Origin: Pseudomonas segetis
Lineage (GTDB): Bacteria > Pseudomonadota > Gammaproteobacteria > Pseudomonadales > Pseudomonadaceae
DNA length: 64,000 bases
Assembly: GCF_900188155.1 (NCBI RefSeq)
Contig: NZ_FZOG01000008.1
Location: 94,025-158,024, forward strand
Reading direction: 5' to 3'
Part shown: piece after piece, positions 35,302 to 43,603 of the stretch
Layout: each line of letters opens with the position of its first letter
Numbering within the stretch: position 1 is the stretch's first letter
Program-made: the position numbers and the translations under genes
Notes under the pieces: generated by a model
Told to the model about the DNA's origin: nothing
What the model saw: the letters and a program-made list of their open reading frames with translations, nothing else
Database searches by the model: none

Positions 35302-36615
35302 TCAGACCGCATCGCGCGGCAGCAACAGGCCTAGCGGCAGGCAGATACGCGCCTCAAGCCCGCCGCCGGAACGGTTGCGCAACTCAACACTGCCGCCGTG
35401 CAAGGCGGCAATACGCTTGACGATCGCCAGGCCCAGCCCTGCCCCCTGGCCACCACGCGCCCGATCGCCACGAATAAAGGGATTGGTGATGCTGTTGAGC
35501 TCGGACGGATCGATCCCGACGCCGCGATCAAGCACGCTCAACACCACATAAGGCGCGCTGCTGTCGCCCGACATTGACACCGCAACCTCTGCGGTATCGC
35601 CACCGTAACGCAGCGCATTTTCGATCAGATTGGCCAGCAGGCGCTTGATCGAAATACGCCGCAACGGGAACACCGGCACCGGCTCAAGGCACAGCCGGAC
35701 CTTCTCTTGCTGCTGGTTGTAGGGCGCCACCACCTCACGCACCAGCGCCAGCAGATCAAGCGCTTCGACAGGCTCGTCACGGCCATCGCGGATAAAGGCC
35801 AGGAACTGGTCGAGGATTGCATCCATGTCCTCGATATCCCGGACCATGTCATCGGTCAGTTCCGAGTCGTTCTGCAGGAACTCCAATGACAAACGCAGGC
35901 GCGTCAAGGGCGTGCGCAAATCATGGGAAACCCCGGCGAGCATCAGCTCACGTTCGCGAGCCGCCTGCTCGACATCCTCGGCCATCTGATTGAAGGCGCG
36001 ATACACCTCCATCATCTCGTTGGGCGTATCACTTACCGGCAAGCGCACGCTGCGACCTTTACCCAATTGCCGCGCGGCAAACACCAGGCCCTTGAGCGGC
36101 GCACTCAGCTGGCGAACGAAAATCCACGCCGCCGCAGTCGAAAGCAAGCCGATACCCAGGAACCAGCCGAGCACGCTCCAGATCTGCTGGCTACGCAATG
36201 GATGTGGATACAGGGGCACGCGAATCCAGCCCTCGCCCAAGGTCGGCGCATGCACCCACAACGCGGGCGGGCTCTTGGCGCGCACCCGCACTTCAGTCTC
36301 CGGGCCGAGCTCCGACTGCATCTGGCGCTGGAAAATCTCGCTGTAGGGCCAGTGCTGCTCGCTCGCCGGCACCACCTTACGGGGCACTTGCTTGAGGTCA
36401 GCGGCCTGGGCAATGCGATCACGGTCTTCCGGGTCGGCAGCCCAATAGGCCCGAAGCGTCAGCGCGGCGCCATGGCTGTATTGACGATCAACCAGCATGT
36501 CCTCGTTCATCAACAGATAAACCAGGGTCAAGGCTTTGGAGAACAGTACGACGATCAACACCAGCCACAAGGTGCGTGCGAAGAAACTTTGTGGGAACCA
36601 CAGGGGTGCTTTCAT
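35302..36615 (-). CDS. envZ: EnvZ/AmgS-type sensor histidine kinase
   Basis: The 437-residue protein has two membrane helices (~residues 14-36 and ~146-166) around a periplasmic domain, a HAMP linker, the H-box 'AGVSHDLRTPLTRLRLS' with His231, and N/G boxes ('LLANLIENALRYGG', 'DRGVGI', 'GAGLGLAIVKRIA'). It phosphorylates the adjacent OmpR-like regulator in response to envelope conditions. In P. aeruginosa the orthologous pair is known as AmgRS, which protects against membrane stress from aminoglycosides; that assignment is by gene order next to tex. Confidence 0.92.
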   Translation of the reverse strand: MKAPLWFPQSFFARTLWLVLIVVLFSKALTLVYLLMNEDMLVDRQYSHGAALTLRAYWAADPEDRDRIAQAADLKQVPRKVVPASEQHWPYSEIFQRQMQSELGPETEVRVRAKSPPALWVHAPTLGEGWIRVPLYPHPLRSQQIWSVLGWFLGIGLLSTAAAWIFVRQLSAPLKGLVFAARQLGKGRSVRLPVSDTPNEMMEVYRAFNQMAEDVEQAARERELMLAGVSHDLRTPLTRLRLSLEFLQNDSELTDDMVRDIEDMDAILDQFLAFIRDGRDEPVEALDLLALVREVVAPYNQQQEKVRLCLEPVPVFPLRRISIKRLLANLIENALRYGGDTAEVAVSMSGDSSAPYVVLSVLDRGVGIDPSELNSITNPFIRGDRARGGQGAGLGLAIVKRIAALHGGSVELRNRSGGGLEARICLPLGLLLPRDAV

Positions 36616-36702
36616 CAGTCACTTTCAAGCCAGGGAAATGACAACCGGGCGCCGAAGCGCCCAGCCTTTATGCGGTCTCAATCAAGCAGCATCGCCAGCC
36701 AA

Positions 36703-37440
36703 TCAGGACTTGTTGCCGTCCGGCACGAAGACATAGCCAACGCCCCAGACGGTCTGGATATAGCGTGGCTTGGACGGGTCAGGCTCGATCAAGCGGCGCA
36801 GGCGGGAAATCTGTACGTCAATCGAACGTTCCAGCGCATCCCACTCACGGCCACGGGCCAGGTTCATCAGCTTGTCACGAGTCAACGGCTCGCGGGCGTG
36901 CTGTACCAGGGCCTTGAGCACGGCAAACTCACCGGTGGTCAGCATGTGTACTTCTTCGCCCTTTTTCAGCTCGCGAGTGGCCAGGGATAACTCGTAGTCA
37001 CCAAAGGTCACATTGGCTTCTTCGCTACCTGGCGCACCCGGCACCACTGGTGCCTGGCGACGCAGCACGGCCTTGACCCGCGCCAGCAGTTCGCGCGGAT
37101 TGAATGGCTTGGCAAGGTAATCGTCCGCACCCAGCTCCAGGCCTTGAATCCGGCTGGCTTCGTCACCCTTGGCGGTAAGCATGATGATTGGCATTTGATT
37201 ATTCGATTCGCGCAAGCGGCGGCAGGCAGAAAGGCCATCCTCGCCCGGCAGCATCAGGTCAAGCACCAGCAGGCTGAACAACTCGCGCGCCAGGACACGG
37301 TCCATTTGCTCAACATTCTCTACCGCACGCACGCGATAGCCTTGTTCTTCAAAGAAACGTTCAAGCAAGCGCCGAAGACGGGCATCGTCATCGACAATCA
37401 GAATTTTTTCGCCTTCAACCACAGGTGCAGTGCCACTCAT
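36703..37440 (-). CDS. ompR: OmpR/AmgR-type response regulator
   Basis: This 245-residue protein has a receiver domain with the acidic pocket 'VDDD' (17-20) and phospho-acceptor Asp61 in 'LLVLDLMLPGEDGLS', then a winged-helix DNA-binding domain ending 'RYIQTVWGVGYVFVPDG'. It lies 87 bases upstream of the kinase gene in the same direction. It is divergent from tex; the 332-base gap 37441-37772 contains both promoters and no extra gene that could be supported. Confidence 0.94.
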   Translation of the reverse strand: MSGTAPVVEGEKILIVDDDARLRRLLERFFEEQGYRVRAVENVEQMDRVLARELFSLLVLDLMLPGEDGLSACRRLRESNNQMPIIMLTAKGDEASRIQGLELGADDYLAKPFNPRELLARVKAVLRRQAPVVPGAPGSEEANVTFGDYELSLATRELKKGEEVHMLTTGEFAVLKALVQHAREPLTRDKLMNLARGREWDALERSIDVQISRLRRLIEPDPSKPRYIQTVWGVGYVFVPDGNKS

Positions 37441-37772
37441 GTATAACTCCTAGACCGAGACGCTGTTCCAGTCATTTATAACCCCCTGCAGCCACGGGCG
37501 CAGCCGTTATTTGCAGGCGTAATAACCACTGGATAGTCTCCAATGCAAGCATTATGGCTCAAGCGCCAGATTATCTGTTGCGACCCATTGTTAGCAGATT
37601 TTTCCCCGAACGGTCTCAGTTCACTCCATTACGGTGTTTATAATGCGCCGCTTTAGTGTCTAGCCCGCAAGGTGCATTTGAAAATTTATGGCCGCAAACA
37701 AGCGGTTTTTTTTCGGATGATCGCTCGTTTGCGAGGCTGGTTTTTCGTTCCAGTGTGGGTAGTTTTTTATAT

Positions 37773-40094
37773 ATGGATAGCATCAACAACCGCATCGCCG
37801 AAGAACTGGGCGTACGCCCGCAACAGGTTGCCGCCGCCGTGGCGCTGCTGGATGAAGGTTCGACCGTACCCTTTATTGCGCGCTACCGTAAAGAATTGAC
37901 CGGCAGCCTGGATGACACCCAGCTGCGTAACCTGGAAGAGCGCCTGCGCTACCTGCGCGAGTTGGATGATCGCCGTGCCAGCATCCTTGCCAGCATCGAA
38001 GAGCAAGGCAAGCTAACCCCCGAGTTGCAGCGTGAAATCAGCCTGGCCGACACCAAGACCCGTCTTGAAGACCTGTACTTGCCATACAAGCAAAAACGCC
38101 GCACCAAAGGCCAGATTGCCCTGGAAGCTGGCATTGGTGAACTGGCCGACGCGCTCTTTAACGACCCAGGCCTGACACCCGAAAACGAAGCTGCGCGTTT
38201 TATCGATGCTGAAAAAGGCTTTGCCGACACCAAGGCCGTGCTCGAAGGCGCCAAGTACATCCTCATGGAACGCTTCGCCGAAGACGCGACCCTGCTCGCC
38301 AGCCTGCGTAGCTTCATGAGCGACAACGCGACCATCAGTGCCCGCCTGATTGCAGGCAAGGAAGCCGAGGGCGCCAAGTTCCGCGATTACTTCGAGCACG
38401 ATGAAAAGCTCAAGGGCATGCCTTCGCACCGGGCCTTGGCCATTTTCCGTGGCCGCAATGAAGGCATTCTCAGTACCAGCCTGAAAGTAGGCGACGAACT
38501 GCCGGGCACCATGCACCCGTGCGAAGGCATGATTGCCGAGCGCTTTGGCATCAGCAATCAAGCACGCCCCGCGGACAAATGGCTGGCCGAAGTCGTGCGC
38601 TGGACCTGGAAGGTCAAGCTTTACACCCACCTTGAAACCGACTTGCTCAGCGACCTGCGCGAACAGGCTGAAAACGAAGCCATCTCGGTATTCGCCCGCA
38701 ATCTTAACGATCTGCTGCTCGCCGCCCCGGCTGGACCAAGGGCCACACTGGGCCTGGACCCTGGCTTGCGCACCGGCTGCAAAATCGCCGTGGTCGACGC
38801 CACCGGCAAGCTGCTCGACAGCGCCACGGTTTACCCACACGCACCGAAGAACCAGTGGGATCAAACCATCTCGATCCTGGCGGCAATGTGCGCCAAGCAC
38901 TCGGTTGACCTGATTGCCATCGGCAACGGCACCGCGAGCCGCGAGAGCGACAAGCTGGCGATTGAGCTGATCAAGAAGTACCCAGCGCTCAAGGCCACCA
39001 AGGTCATGGTCTCCGAAGCTGGCGCCTCGGTGTACTCGGCATCCGAGTTGGCGGCCAAGGAATTCCCGGACCTGGACGTGACCATTCGCGGCGCGGTATC
39101 CATTGCCCGTCGCCTGCAGGACCCGCTGGCGGAGCTGGTAAAGATCGATCCGAAATCAATTGGTGTTGGCCAATACCAGCACGACGTTTCCCAGCTGAAA
39201 CTGGCCCGTGGCCTGGACGCCGTGGTTGAAGATTGCGTAAACGCCGTGGGGGTTGATGTAAATACCGCCTCCAGCGCCCTGCTCGCACGTATCTCCGGCC
39301 TCAACAGCACCCTGGCGCAGAATATCGTTGCCCACCGTGATGCCAACGGCGCATTCAAATCCCGTGACGAGCTGAAAAAAGTCCCGCGCCTGGGCGACAA
39401 GACCTTCGAGCAAGCAGCAGGCTTCTTGCGCATCATGAATGGCGACAACCCGCTGGACGCCTCGGCCGTCCACCCGGAAACCTATCCATTGGTGCAACGC
39501 ATTGCCAAGGACACCAACCGCGATATCCGCTCACTGATTGGCGACAGCAGCTTCCTCAAGCGGCTTGATCCAAAACAGTACACCGATGAAACCTTTGGCT
39601 TGGTCACCATTGGCGACATTCTTCAGGAACTGGAAAAACCGGGGCGCGACCCACGTCCGGAGTTCAAGACTGCCGAGTTCCAGGAAGGTGTTGAAACCCT
39701 CAATGACTTGCAGTTGGGGATGATTCTCGAAGGTGTAGTCACCAACGTCACCAACTTCGGTGCCTTTGTCGATATCGGCGTGCATCAGGATGGCCTGGTG
39801 CATATCTCCGCACTGTCCGAGAAATTCATCAAGGACCCTCACGAGGCGGTCAAGGCCGGGGAAGTGGTCAAGGTCAAGGTCATGGAAGTCGACATCCCGC
39901 GCAACCGGATAGCCCTGAGCATGCGTATGAGCGACACCCCTGGCGAAAAGGTCGAAGGCCCTCGCGGTGGCGGTAATCGCGGTAATAACTCGCGCAGCAA
40001 CACGCCCGCCCCGCGCCCGGAAAACAAACCAGCACCAGTCAACAATGCAATGGCCTCGTTGTTCGCCAACGCCAAACAGTTGAAGAAAAAATGA
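37773..40094 (+). CDS. tex: Transcription accessory protein Tex (S1 RNA-binding)
   Basis: From the ATG at 37773 ('MDSINNRIAEELGVRPQQVA') the protein has 773 residues, the usual Tex length. In order there are the helical Tex N-region, a YqgF/RuvC-like domain starting near residue 328 ('LGLDPGLRTGCKIAVVDATG'), helix-hairpin-helix repeats (~500-560) and a C-terminal S1 domain ('GVVTNVTNFGAFVDIGVHQD', ~650-670), followed by a Gly/Asn/Arg-rich tail. Tex binds nucleic acid and is related to eukaryotic Spt6; it affects transcription and RNA turnover. A frame extending to 37656 has no ribosome-binding site. Confidence 0.94.
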   Translation: MDSINNRIAEELGVRPQQVAAAVALLDEGSTVPFIARYRKELTGSLDDTQLRNLEERLRYLRELDDRRASILASIEEQGKLTPELQREISLADTKTRLEDLYLPYKQKRRTKGQIALEAGIGELADALFNDPGLTPENEAARFIDAEKGFADTKAVLEGAKYILMERFAEDATLLASLRSFMSDNATISARLIAGKEAEGAKFRDYFEHDEKLKGMPSHRALAIFRGRNEGILSTSLKVGDELPGTMHPCEGMIAERFGISNQARPADKWLAEVVRWTWKVKLYTHLETDLLSDLREQAENEAISVFARNLNDLLLAAPAGPRATLGLDPGLRTGCKIAVVDATGKLLDSATVYPHAPKNQWDQTISILAAMCAKHSVDLIAIGNGTASRESDKLAIELIKKYPALKATKVMVSEAGASVYSASELAAKEFPDLDVTIRGAVSIARRLQDPLAELVKIDPKSIGVGQYQHDVSQLKLARGLDAVVEDCVNAVGVDVNTASSALLARISGLNSTLAQNIVAHRDANGAFKSRDELKKVPRLGDKTFEQAAGFLRIMNGDNPLDASAVHPETYPLVQRIAKDTNRDIRSLIGDSSFLKRLDPKQYTDETFGLVTIGDILQELEKPGRDPRPEFKTAEFQEGVETLNDLQLGMILEGVVTNVTNFGAFVDIGVHQDGLVHISALSEKFIKDPHEAVKAGEVVKVKVMEVDIPRNRIALSMRMSDTPGEKVEGPRGGGNRGNNSRSNTPAPRPENKPAPVNNAMASLFANAKQLKKK

Positions 40095-40477
40095 CCGATC
40101 TGCCAGAGGAATTAACCTCTAGCGCATTCAGCCAACTGCTCGGCGTAGAACCGCTGAGCGTGGCTGATGGTGAGGCCCGGGTGCGCCTTGAACTCACCGA
40201 CCCACTGCGCAATCGACACAAAAAACTGCATGGCGGCGCACTGTTTTCATTGATCGACATTGCCATGGGACTGGCCTGCTCCAGCGCCCACGGCTTCGAT
40301 CAGGGCAGCGTCACGCTCGAATGCAAGGTCAACTATATCCGCGCAATCGACCAGGGCGCAGTTATCTGCGTCGCCAAAGTATTGCACTCAGGCCGCCGAA
40401 CTTTAGTAGTGGAAGCCCAGGTGCATCAGGACGACAAACTTGTCGCTACAGCGCAAGGCACCTTCGCTCGCGTGTAA
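40091..40477 (+). CDS. PaaI-type hotdog thioesterase
   Basis: The 128-residue hotdog-fold protein carries the PaaI-family catalytic block 'KLHGGALFSLIDIAMGLA' (residues ~38-55) with the HGG motif and Asp. It hydrolyses acyl- or aryl-CoA thioesters. Its ATG overlaps the tex stop codon (ATGA), so the two genes are translationally coupled. The physiological substrate is unknown. Confidence 0.88.
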   Translation: MTDLPEELTSSAFSQLLGVEPLSVADGEARVRLELTDPLRNRHKKLHGGALFSLIDIAMGLACSSAHGFDQGSVTLECKVNYIRAIDQGAVICVAKVLHSGRRTLVVEAQVHQDDKLVATAQGTFARV

Positions 40478-40519
40478 CTGGCCTGAGCTATGCTGCTGTA
40501 TAAACAGCCTGGTTGGCAG

Positions 40520-40554
40520 TTGTCGCAGTCCCTTTACTTGTGGTGCTGCGACAA
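40520..40554 (+). terminator. Hairpin after tex-thioesterase operon
   Basis: A 9-bp stem (TTGTCGCAG / CTGCGACAA) with a 17-base loop lies 43 bases after the stop codon. It lacks a T-run. Confidence 0.4.
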
Positions 40555-40658
40555 CCAGCTGCCATTAACTTAAACGGCCAGGCAAATTGCTGCCCCCCCT
40601 TGCAGACTGTTCAATGTGCCCCCATATTGGCCCGACTGATGGGTGAAGGAATTCAACT

Positions 40659-42251
40659 TTGAGCAATTTGTTATCCCGCCGCGTGGCACTGCTTGGCGAG
40701 CCAAACCACCTCTCGCTGCTGACTCAGTGCCTGCATGGCATCGAGCGCGAGTGCCTGCGGGTTGATAGCGATGGCCAGCTTGCACTGACGCCCCACCCCA
40801 AGGCGCTTGGCTCGGCATTGACCCATCCGCAGATCACCACCGACTATTCCGAAGCGCTGCTGGAGTTCATCACCCCGGCGCTGGCCGATCCGGCGTCGAC
40901 ACTGGCCAGCCTCGAGCAAACCCACCGCTATACCTACAGCAAGCTTGGGGGCGAGTACCTGTGGAGCCAGTCAATGCCCTGCGCATTGCCAGCCGAAGAG
41001 GTTATCCCGATCGCTCGATATGGCGATTCGCACATTGGCAAGCTGAAGTACGTGTACCGCCAGGGTTTGGCCTTGCGCTATGGCAAGACCATGCAATGCA
41101 TTGCGGGCATCCACTACAATTTTTCCTTGCCGGATCAGCTCTGGCCGCTGCTGCAAAGCCTCGATAGCTGCAACCAATGTGCGCAGGATTATCAATCCGT
41201 AAGCTACATTGCGATGATCCGTAACTTTCGCCGCTACAGCTGGCTGCTGATGTACCTCTTTGGTGCCTCGCCGGCGCTTGATGTCGGCTTTATGCGCGGG
41301 CGCCCACACTCATTGCAGCAGCTTGATGCAGATACCCTGTACCTGCCTTATGCAACCAGCCTGCGCATGAGCGACCTGGGCTATCAAAGCCATGCCCAGG
41401 CGGAGCTGACACCCTGCTACAACGACCTTGCCAGCTACACCGATAGCCTGCGCCAAGCGGTCGGCACACCTTACCTGCCCTATGTTGAAATCGGTACGCG
41501 CAACGCCAATGGCGACTGGTTGCAGCTCAATACCAATATTTTGCAGATTGAAAACGAATACTACTCAAGCATTCGCCCCAAGCGCGTAACCTACAGCGGT
41601 GAACGCCCTATCCAGGCGCTGGTTGCCCGCGGCGTACAGTACATTGAAGTGCGCTGCCTCGATATCAACCCGTTCTTGCCCATGGGCATCAACCTTGAGC
41701 AAGCACAGTTCCTCGATGCCTTCCTGCTCTACTGCGCACTTCAGGAAAGCCCGGCGCTCGATCACGACGAGTGCATGGCCTGCACCGAGAACTTCCTCAA
41801 GGTGGTCAAGGAAGGTCGACGTCCTGGCCTGCATTTGCAGCGTAAGGGCGCACAGGTCGAACTCAAGGCCTGGGCCAATCAATTGCTCGACGAAATCCAG
41901 CAAATGGCCGATTTGCTCGACCGCAGCCATGGTGGCGTAAGCCATAGCCAGGCGCTGCAAGCTCAACGTGAGAAAGTCGCTGACGTCAGGCTGACGCCAT
42001 CCGCCCAGGTGCTGGAGCAACTACAGGGCGAAAGCTTTGCCCAGTTTGCGCTGCGCCAGAGCAAGCTGCATGCCGACTACTTCAATCGCCAACCGTTGAG
42101 CCCCGAGCAAAACGCAGAACTTGAGCAAACCAGTGCAGACTCACTGCGTGAGCAGGCTGAAATCGAAGCCAATCAAGAGGGCGACTTCGACACCTTTGTC
42201 GCCACTTACCAAGCCAGCATACTTGGCCACGACGAGCCTCTATCAAGCTAG
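40659..42251 (+). CDS. gshA: Glutamate-cysteine ligase
   Basis: The 530-residue protein is the proteobacterial GshA type, with 'GIERECLRVDSDGQLA' near residue 27 and 'YVEIGTRNANGDWLQLNTN' near residue 274, and 'IEVRCLDINPFLPMGI' later. It makes gamma-glutamylcysteine from glutamate, cysteine and ATP, the first step of glutathione synthesis. Translation appears to start at TTG, with GAAGGA eight bases upstream; no in-frame ATG is close. Confidence 0.94.
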   Translation: MSNLLSRRVALLGEPNHLSLLTQCLHGIERECLRVDSDGQLALTPHPKALGSALTHPQITTDYSEALLEFITPALADPASTLASLEQTHRYTYSKLGGEYLWSQSMPCALPAEEVIPIARYGDSHIGKLKYVYRQGLALRYGKTMQCIAGIHYNFSLPDQLWPLLQSLDSCNQCAQDYQSVSYIAMIRNFRRYSWLLMYLFGASPALDVGFMRGRPHSLQQLDADTLYLPYATSLRMSDLGYQSHAQAELTPCYNDLASYTDSLRQAVGTPYLPYVEIGTRNANGDWLQLNTNILQIENEYYSSIRPKRVTYSGERPIQALVARGVQYIEVRCLDINPFLPMGINLEQAQFLDAFLLYCALQESPALDHDECMACTENFLKVVKEGRRPGLHLQRKGAQVELKAWANQLLDEIQQMADLLDRSHGGVSHSQALQAQREKVADVRLTPSAQVLEQLQGESFAQFALRQSKLHADYFNRQPLSPEQNAELEQTSADSLREQAEIEANQEGDFDTFVATYQASILGHDEPLSS

Positions 42252-42408
42252 GCACGCCCCTGAACTTCTGCCGCGCAGCGACTGTTGCCGGCAGATAGAG
42301 GCACAGGTCACAAATATAACCAGCGGAGCAAAAGCCGAGACCAGCGGCCCAGTTATAGCGCCTCAACACAGCTAGCATAAGCACTAGTTGAATTAACTGG
42401 GTACTCCC

Positions 42409-42615
42409 ATGGCGTCAGAGTCGCAGAGCGAGCAAAATCAGGATTGGAGCCTTGAAAACCTTAACAAGGCGTACCAACAAGGTTATATGGCCGGTCTAAC
42501 CGGACAACCCAAGACCCCTGCCAGGCAAACAGCCGAAGTGCTCAGTGCTGCCTGGGAAGCGGGCTGGGATGACGGGCACGAACAATATGACTTGGTCAAA
42601 CGAGAGTCGGCCTAG
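42409..42615 (+). CDS. Ribosome modulation factor-like small protein
   Basis: This 68-residue protein shows the Rmf-like pattern of an Ala-Tyr helix followed by glycines and a Trp-rich second helix ('KAYQQGYMAGLTGQ' then 'AAWEAGWDDGHEQYD'), but lacks the basic N-terminus and the Cys-Pro of classical Rmf. It may belong to the Rmf family or be a related small protein of other function. Classical Rmf dimerises 70S ribosomes in stationary phase. It stands alone between gshA and the hcp regulatory region. Confidence 0.55.
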   Translation: MASESQSEQNQDWSLENLNKAYQQGYMAGLTGQPKTPARQTAEVLSAAWEAGWDDGHEQYDLVKRESA

Positions 42616-42618
42616 TTG

Positions 42619-42742
42619 TTTGCGCAATTTCTTGCACAGGTAACGCCTGCCCGCCACCCCATACCCGCAGCAATCCCCCGCCAACATTGGCCTTGCTCAA
42701 GTTGCGCAACAATCTGCACAGCGCTGCGCAACAACTTGCACA
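42619..42742 (+). promoter_or_regulatory. Three 20-bp direct repeats upstream of hcp (candidate enhancer sites)
   Basis: Copies lie at 42619-42638 (TTTGCGCAATTTCTTGCACA), 42701-42720 (GTTGCGCAACAATCTGCACA) and 42723-42742 (GCTGCGCAACAACTTGCACA). The shared core is TGCGCAA-N5-TGCACA (counting variable bases between). Copies 2 and 3 are 22 bp apart, about two helical turns, and copies 1 and 2 are 82 bp apart. They lie 86-210 bp upstream of the sigma54 promoter, the usual place for enhancer-binding protein sites. Confidence 0.6.
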
Positions 42743-42827
42743 AAAAATAGCCAGACACTGGGCATAATCCCTCGGCTCAAGCCCAAAGCAACCCTAACCG
42801 GTTGATTTGCATAAGCTATTGAAAGAG

Positions 42828-42843
42828 TGGCACGGGAATCGCT
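42828..42843 (+). promoter_or_regulatory. Sigma54 promoter of hcp
   Basis: TGGCACGGGAATCGCT has a complete TGGCACG -24 block and TCGCT at -12, with GG and GC ten bases apart. It is nearly the same as the GntP promoter at 20873. The expected transcript starts about 45 bases before the hcp ATG. Confidence 0.8.
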
Positions 42844-42898
42844 CTACCTTGTTGAGTGAGTCAATCCTGATTCACCCATTTCAGCAAGGAACGCTCTC

Positions 42899-43414
42899 AT
42901 GCCAACACCTGCATATCTGACCCTCGAAGGGACCAAGCAAGGCCTGATGACGGCCAACACATTCACCGAAGATTCAGTGGGCAACATCTACCAGGAAGGC
43001 CACGAAGACCAGATACTCGTACAGGGTTTCAATCATCAGGTAATCATCCCCCGTGACCCGCAATCCGGCCAGCCAACCGGCCAGCGCGTGCACAAGCCAC
43101 TGATGATCACCAAGGTTTTCGACAAGGCATCACCCCTGATTTTCAACGCACTGACCTCCGGTGAACGCCTGACCAAATGCCGCCTTGAGTGGTACCGCAC
43201 CTCAGCGACCGGCACCCAGGAACACTACTTCACCATCGAACTCGAAGATGCAATTGTGGTTGATGTGCAATCCCACATGCCCAACTGCCAAGACCCGAAC
43301 ATGAGTCACTTTACCCATCTGGAAGATGTGTACCTGACTTACCGTAAAATTATCTGGACCCATGAAGTCTCCGGGACTTCGGGCTCTGACGACTGGCGCA
43401 CCCCGGTCGCATGA
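42899..43414 (+). CDS. hcp: Hcp, type VI secretion tube protein (orphan)
   Basis: The 171-residue protein is a typical Hcp: 'AYLTLEGTKQGLMTANTF' at the start, 'DQILVQGFNHQVIIPRD', 'HKPLMITKVFDKASPLIFNA' (~residues 65-84) and 'HFTHLEDVYLTYRKIIWTHE' near the end. Hexameric rings of Hcp stack into the inner tube of the type VI secretion system and carry effectors. No other type VI gene (vgrG, tssB/C, clpV, effector or immunity pair) lies nearby, so it is an orphan copy that must work with a system coded elsewhere. It has its own sigma54 promoter and AAGGA ribosome-binding site. Confidence 0.94.
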   Translation: MPTPAYLTLEGTKQGLMTANTFTEDSVGNIYQEGHEDQILVQGFNHQVIIPRDPQSGQPTGQRVHKPLMITKVFDKASPLIFNALTSGERLTKCRLEWYRTSATGTQEHYFTIELEDAIVVDVQSHMPNCQDPNMSHFTHLEDVYLTYRKIIWTHEVSGTSGSDDWRTPVA

Positions 43415-43489
43415 TTGCTTGATGCAATGGCTGCAACCAGGGGCTGGCACGAACGGCCCCGAGTGTCGCCAATAGTTGCTGTAAAACAA

Positions 43490-43524
43490 AACACCCCGCA
43501 CAAGCCAAGCCTGTGCGGGGTGTT
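43490..43524. terminator. Two-way terminator between hcp and acyl-CoA dehydrogenase
   Basis: A 13-bp stem (AACACCCCGCACA / TGTGCGGGGTGTT) with a 9-base loop is followed on the minus strand by TTGTTTTAC. It serves both converging genes. Confidence 0.85.
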
Positions 43525-43603
43525 GAGTGTTCACCGGATCAGCCGTTGCGTTTAACCGCCGCGGCCAACCAAATGCCATGTCGAGCGCTTTGGCTCGGGC
43601 TAC

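Noticed and set aside
42899..43414. A type VI secretion effector-immunity locus around hcp
   Set aside because: The genes on both sides are an Rmf-like gene and an acyl-CoA dehydrogenase; no vgrG, PAAR, effector or immunity candidate is seen.
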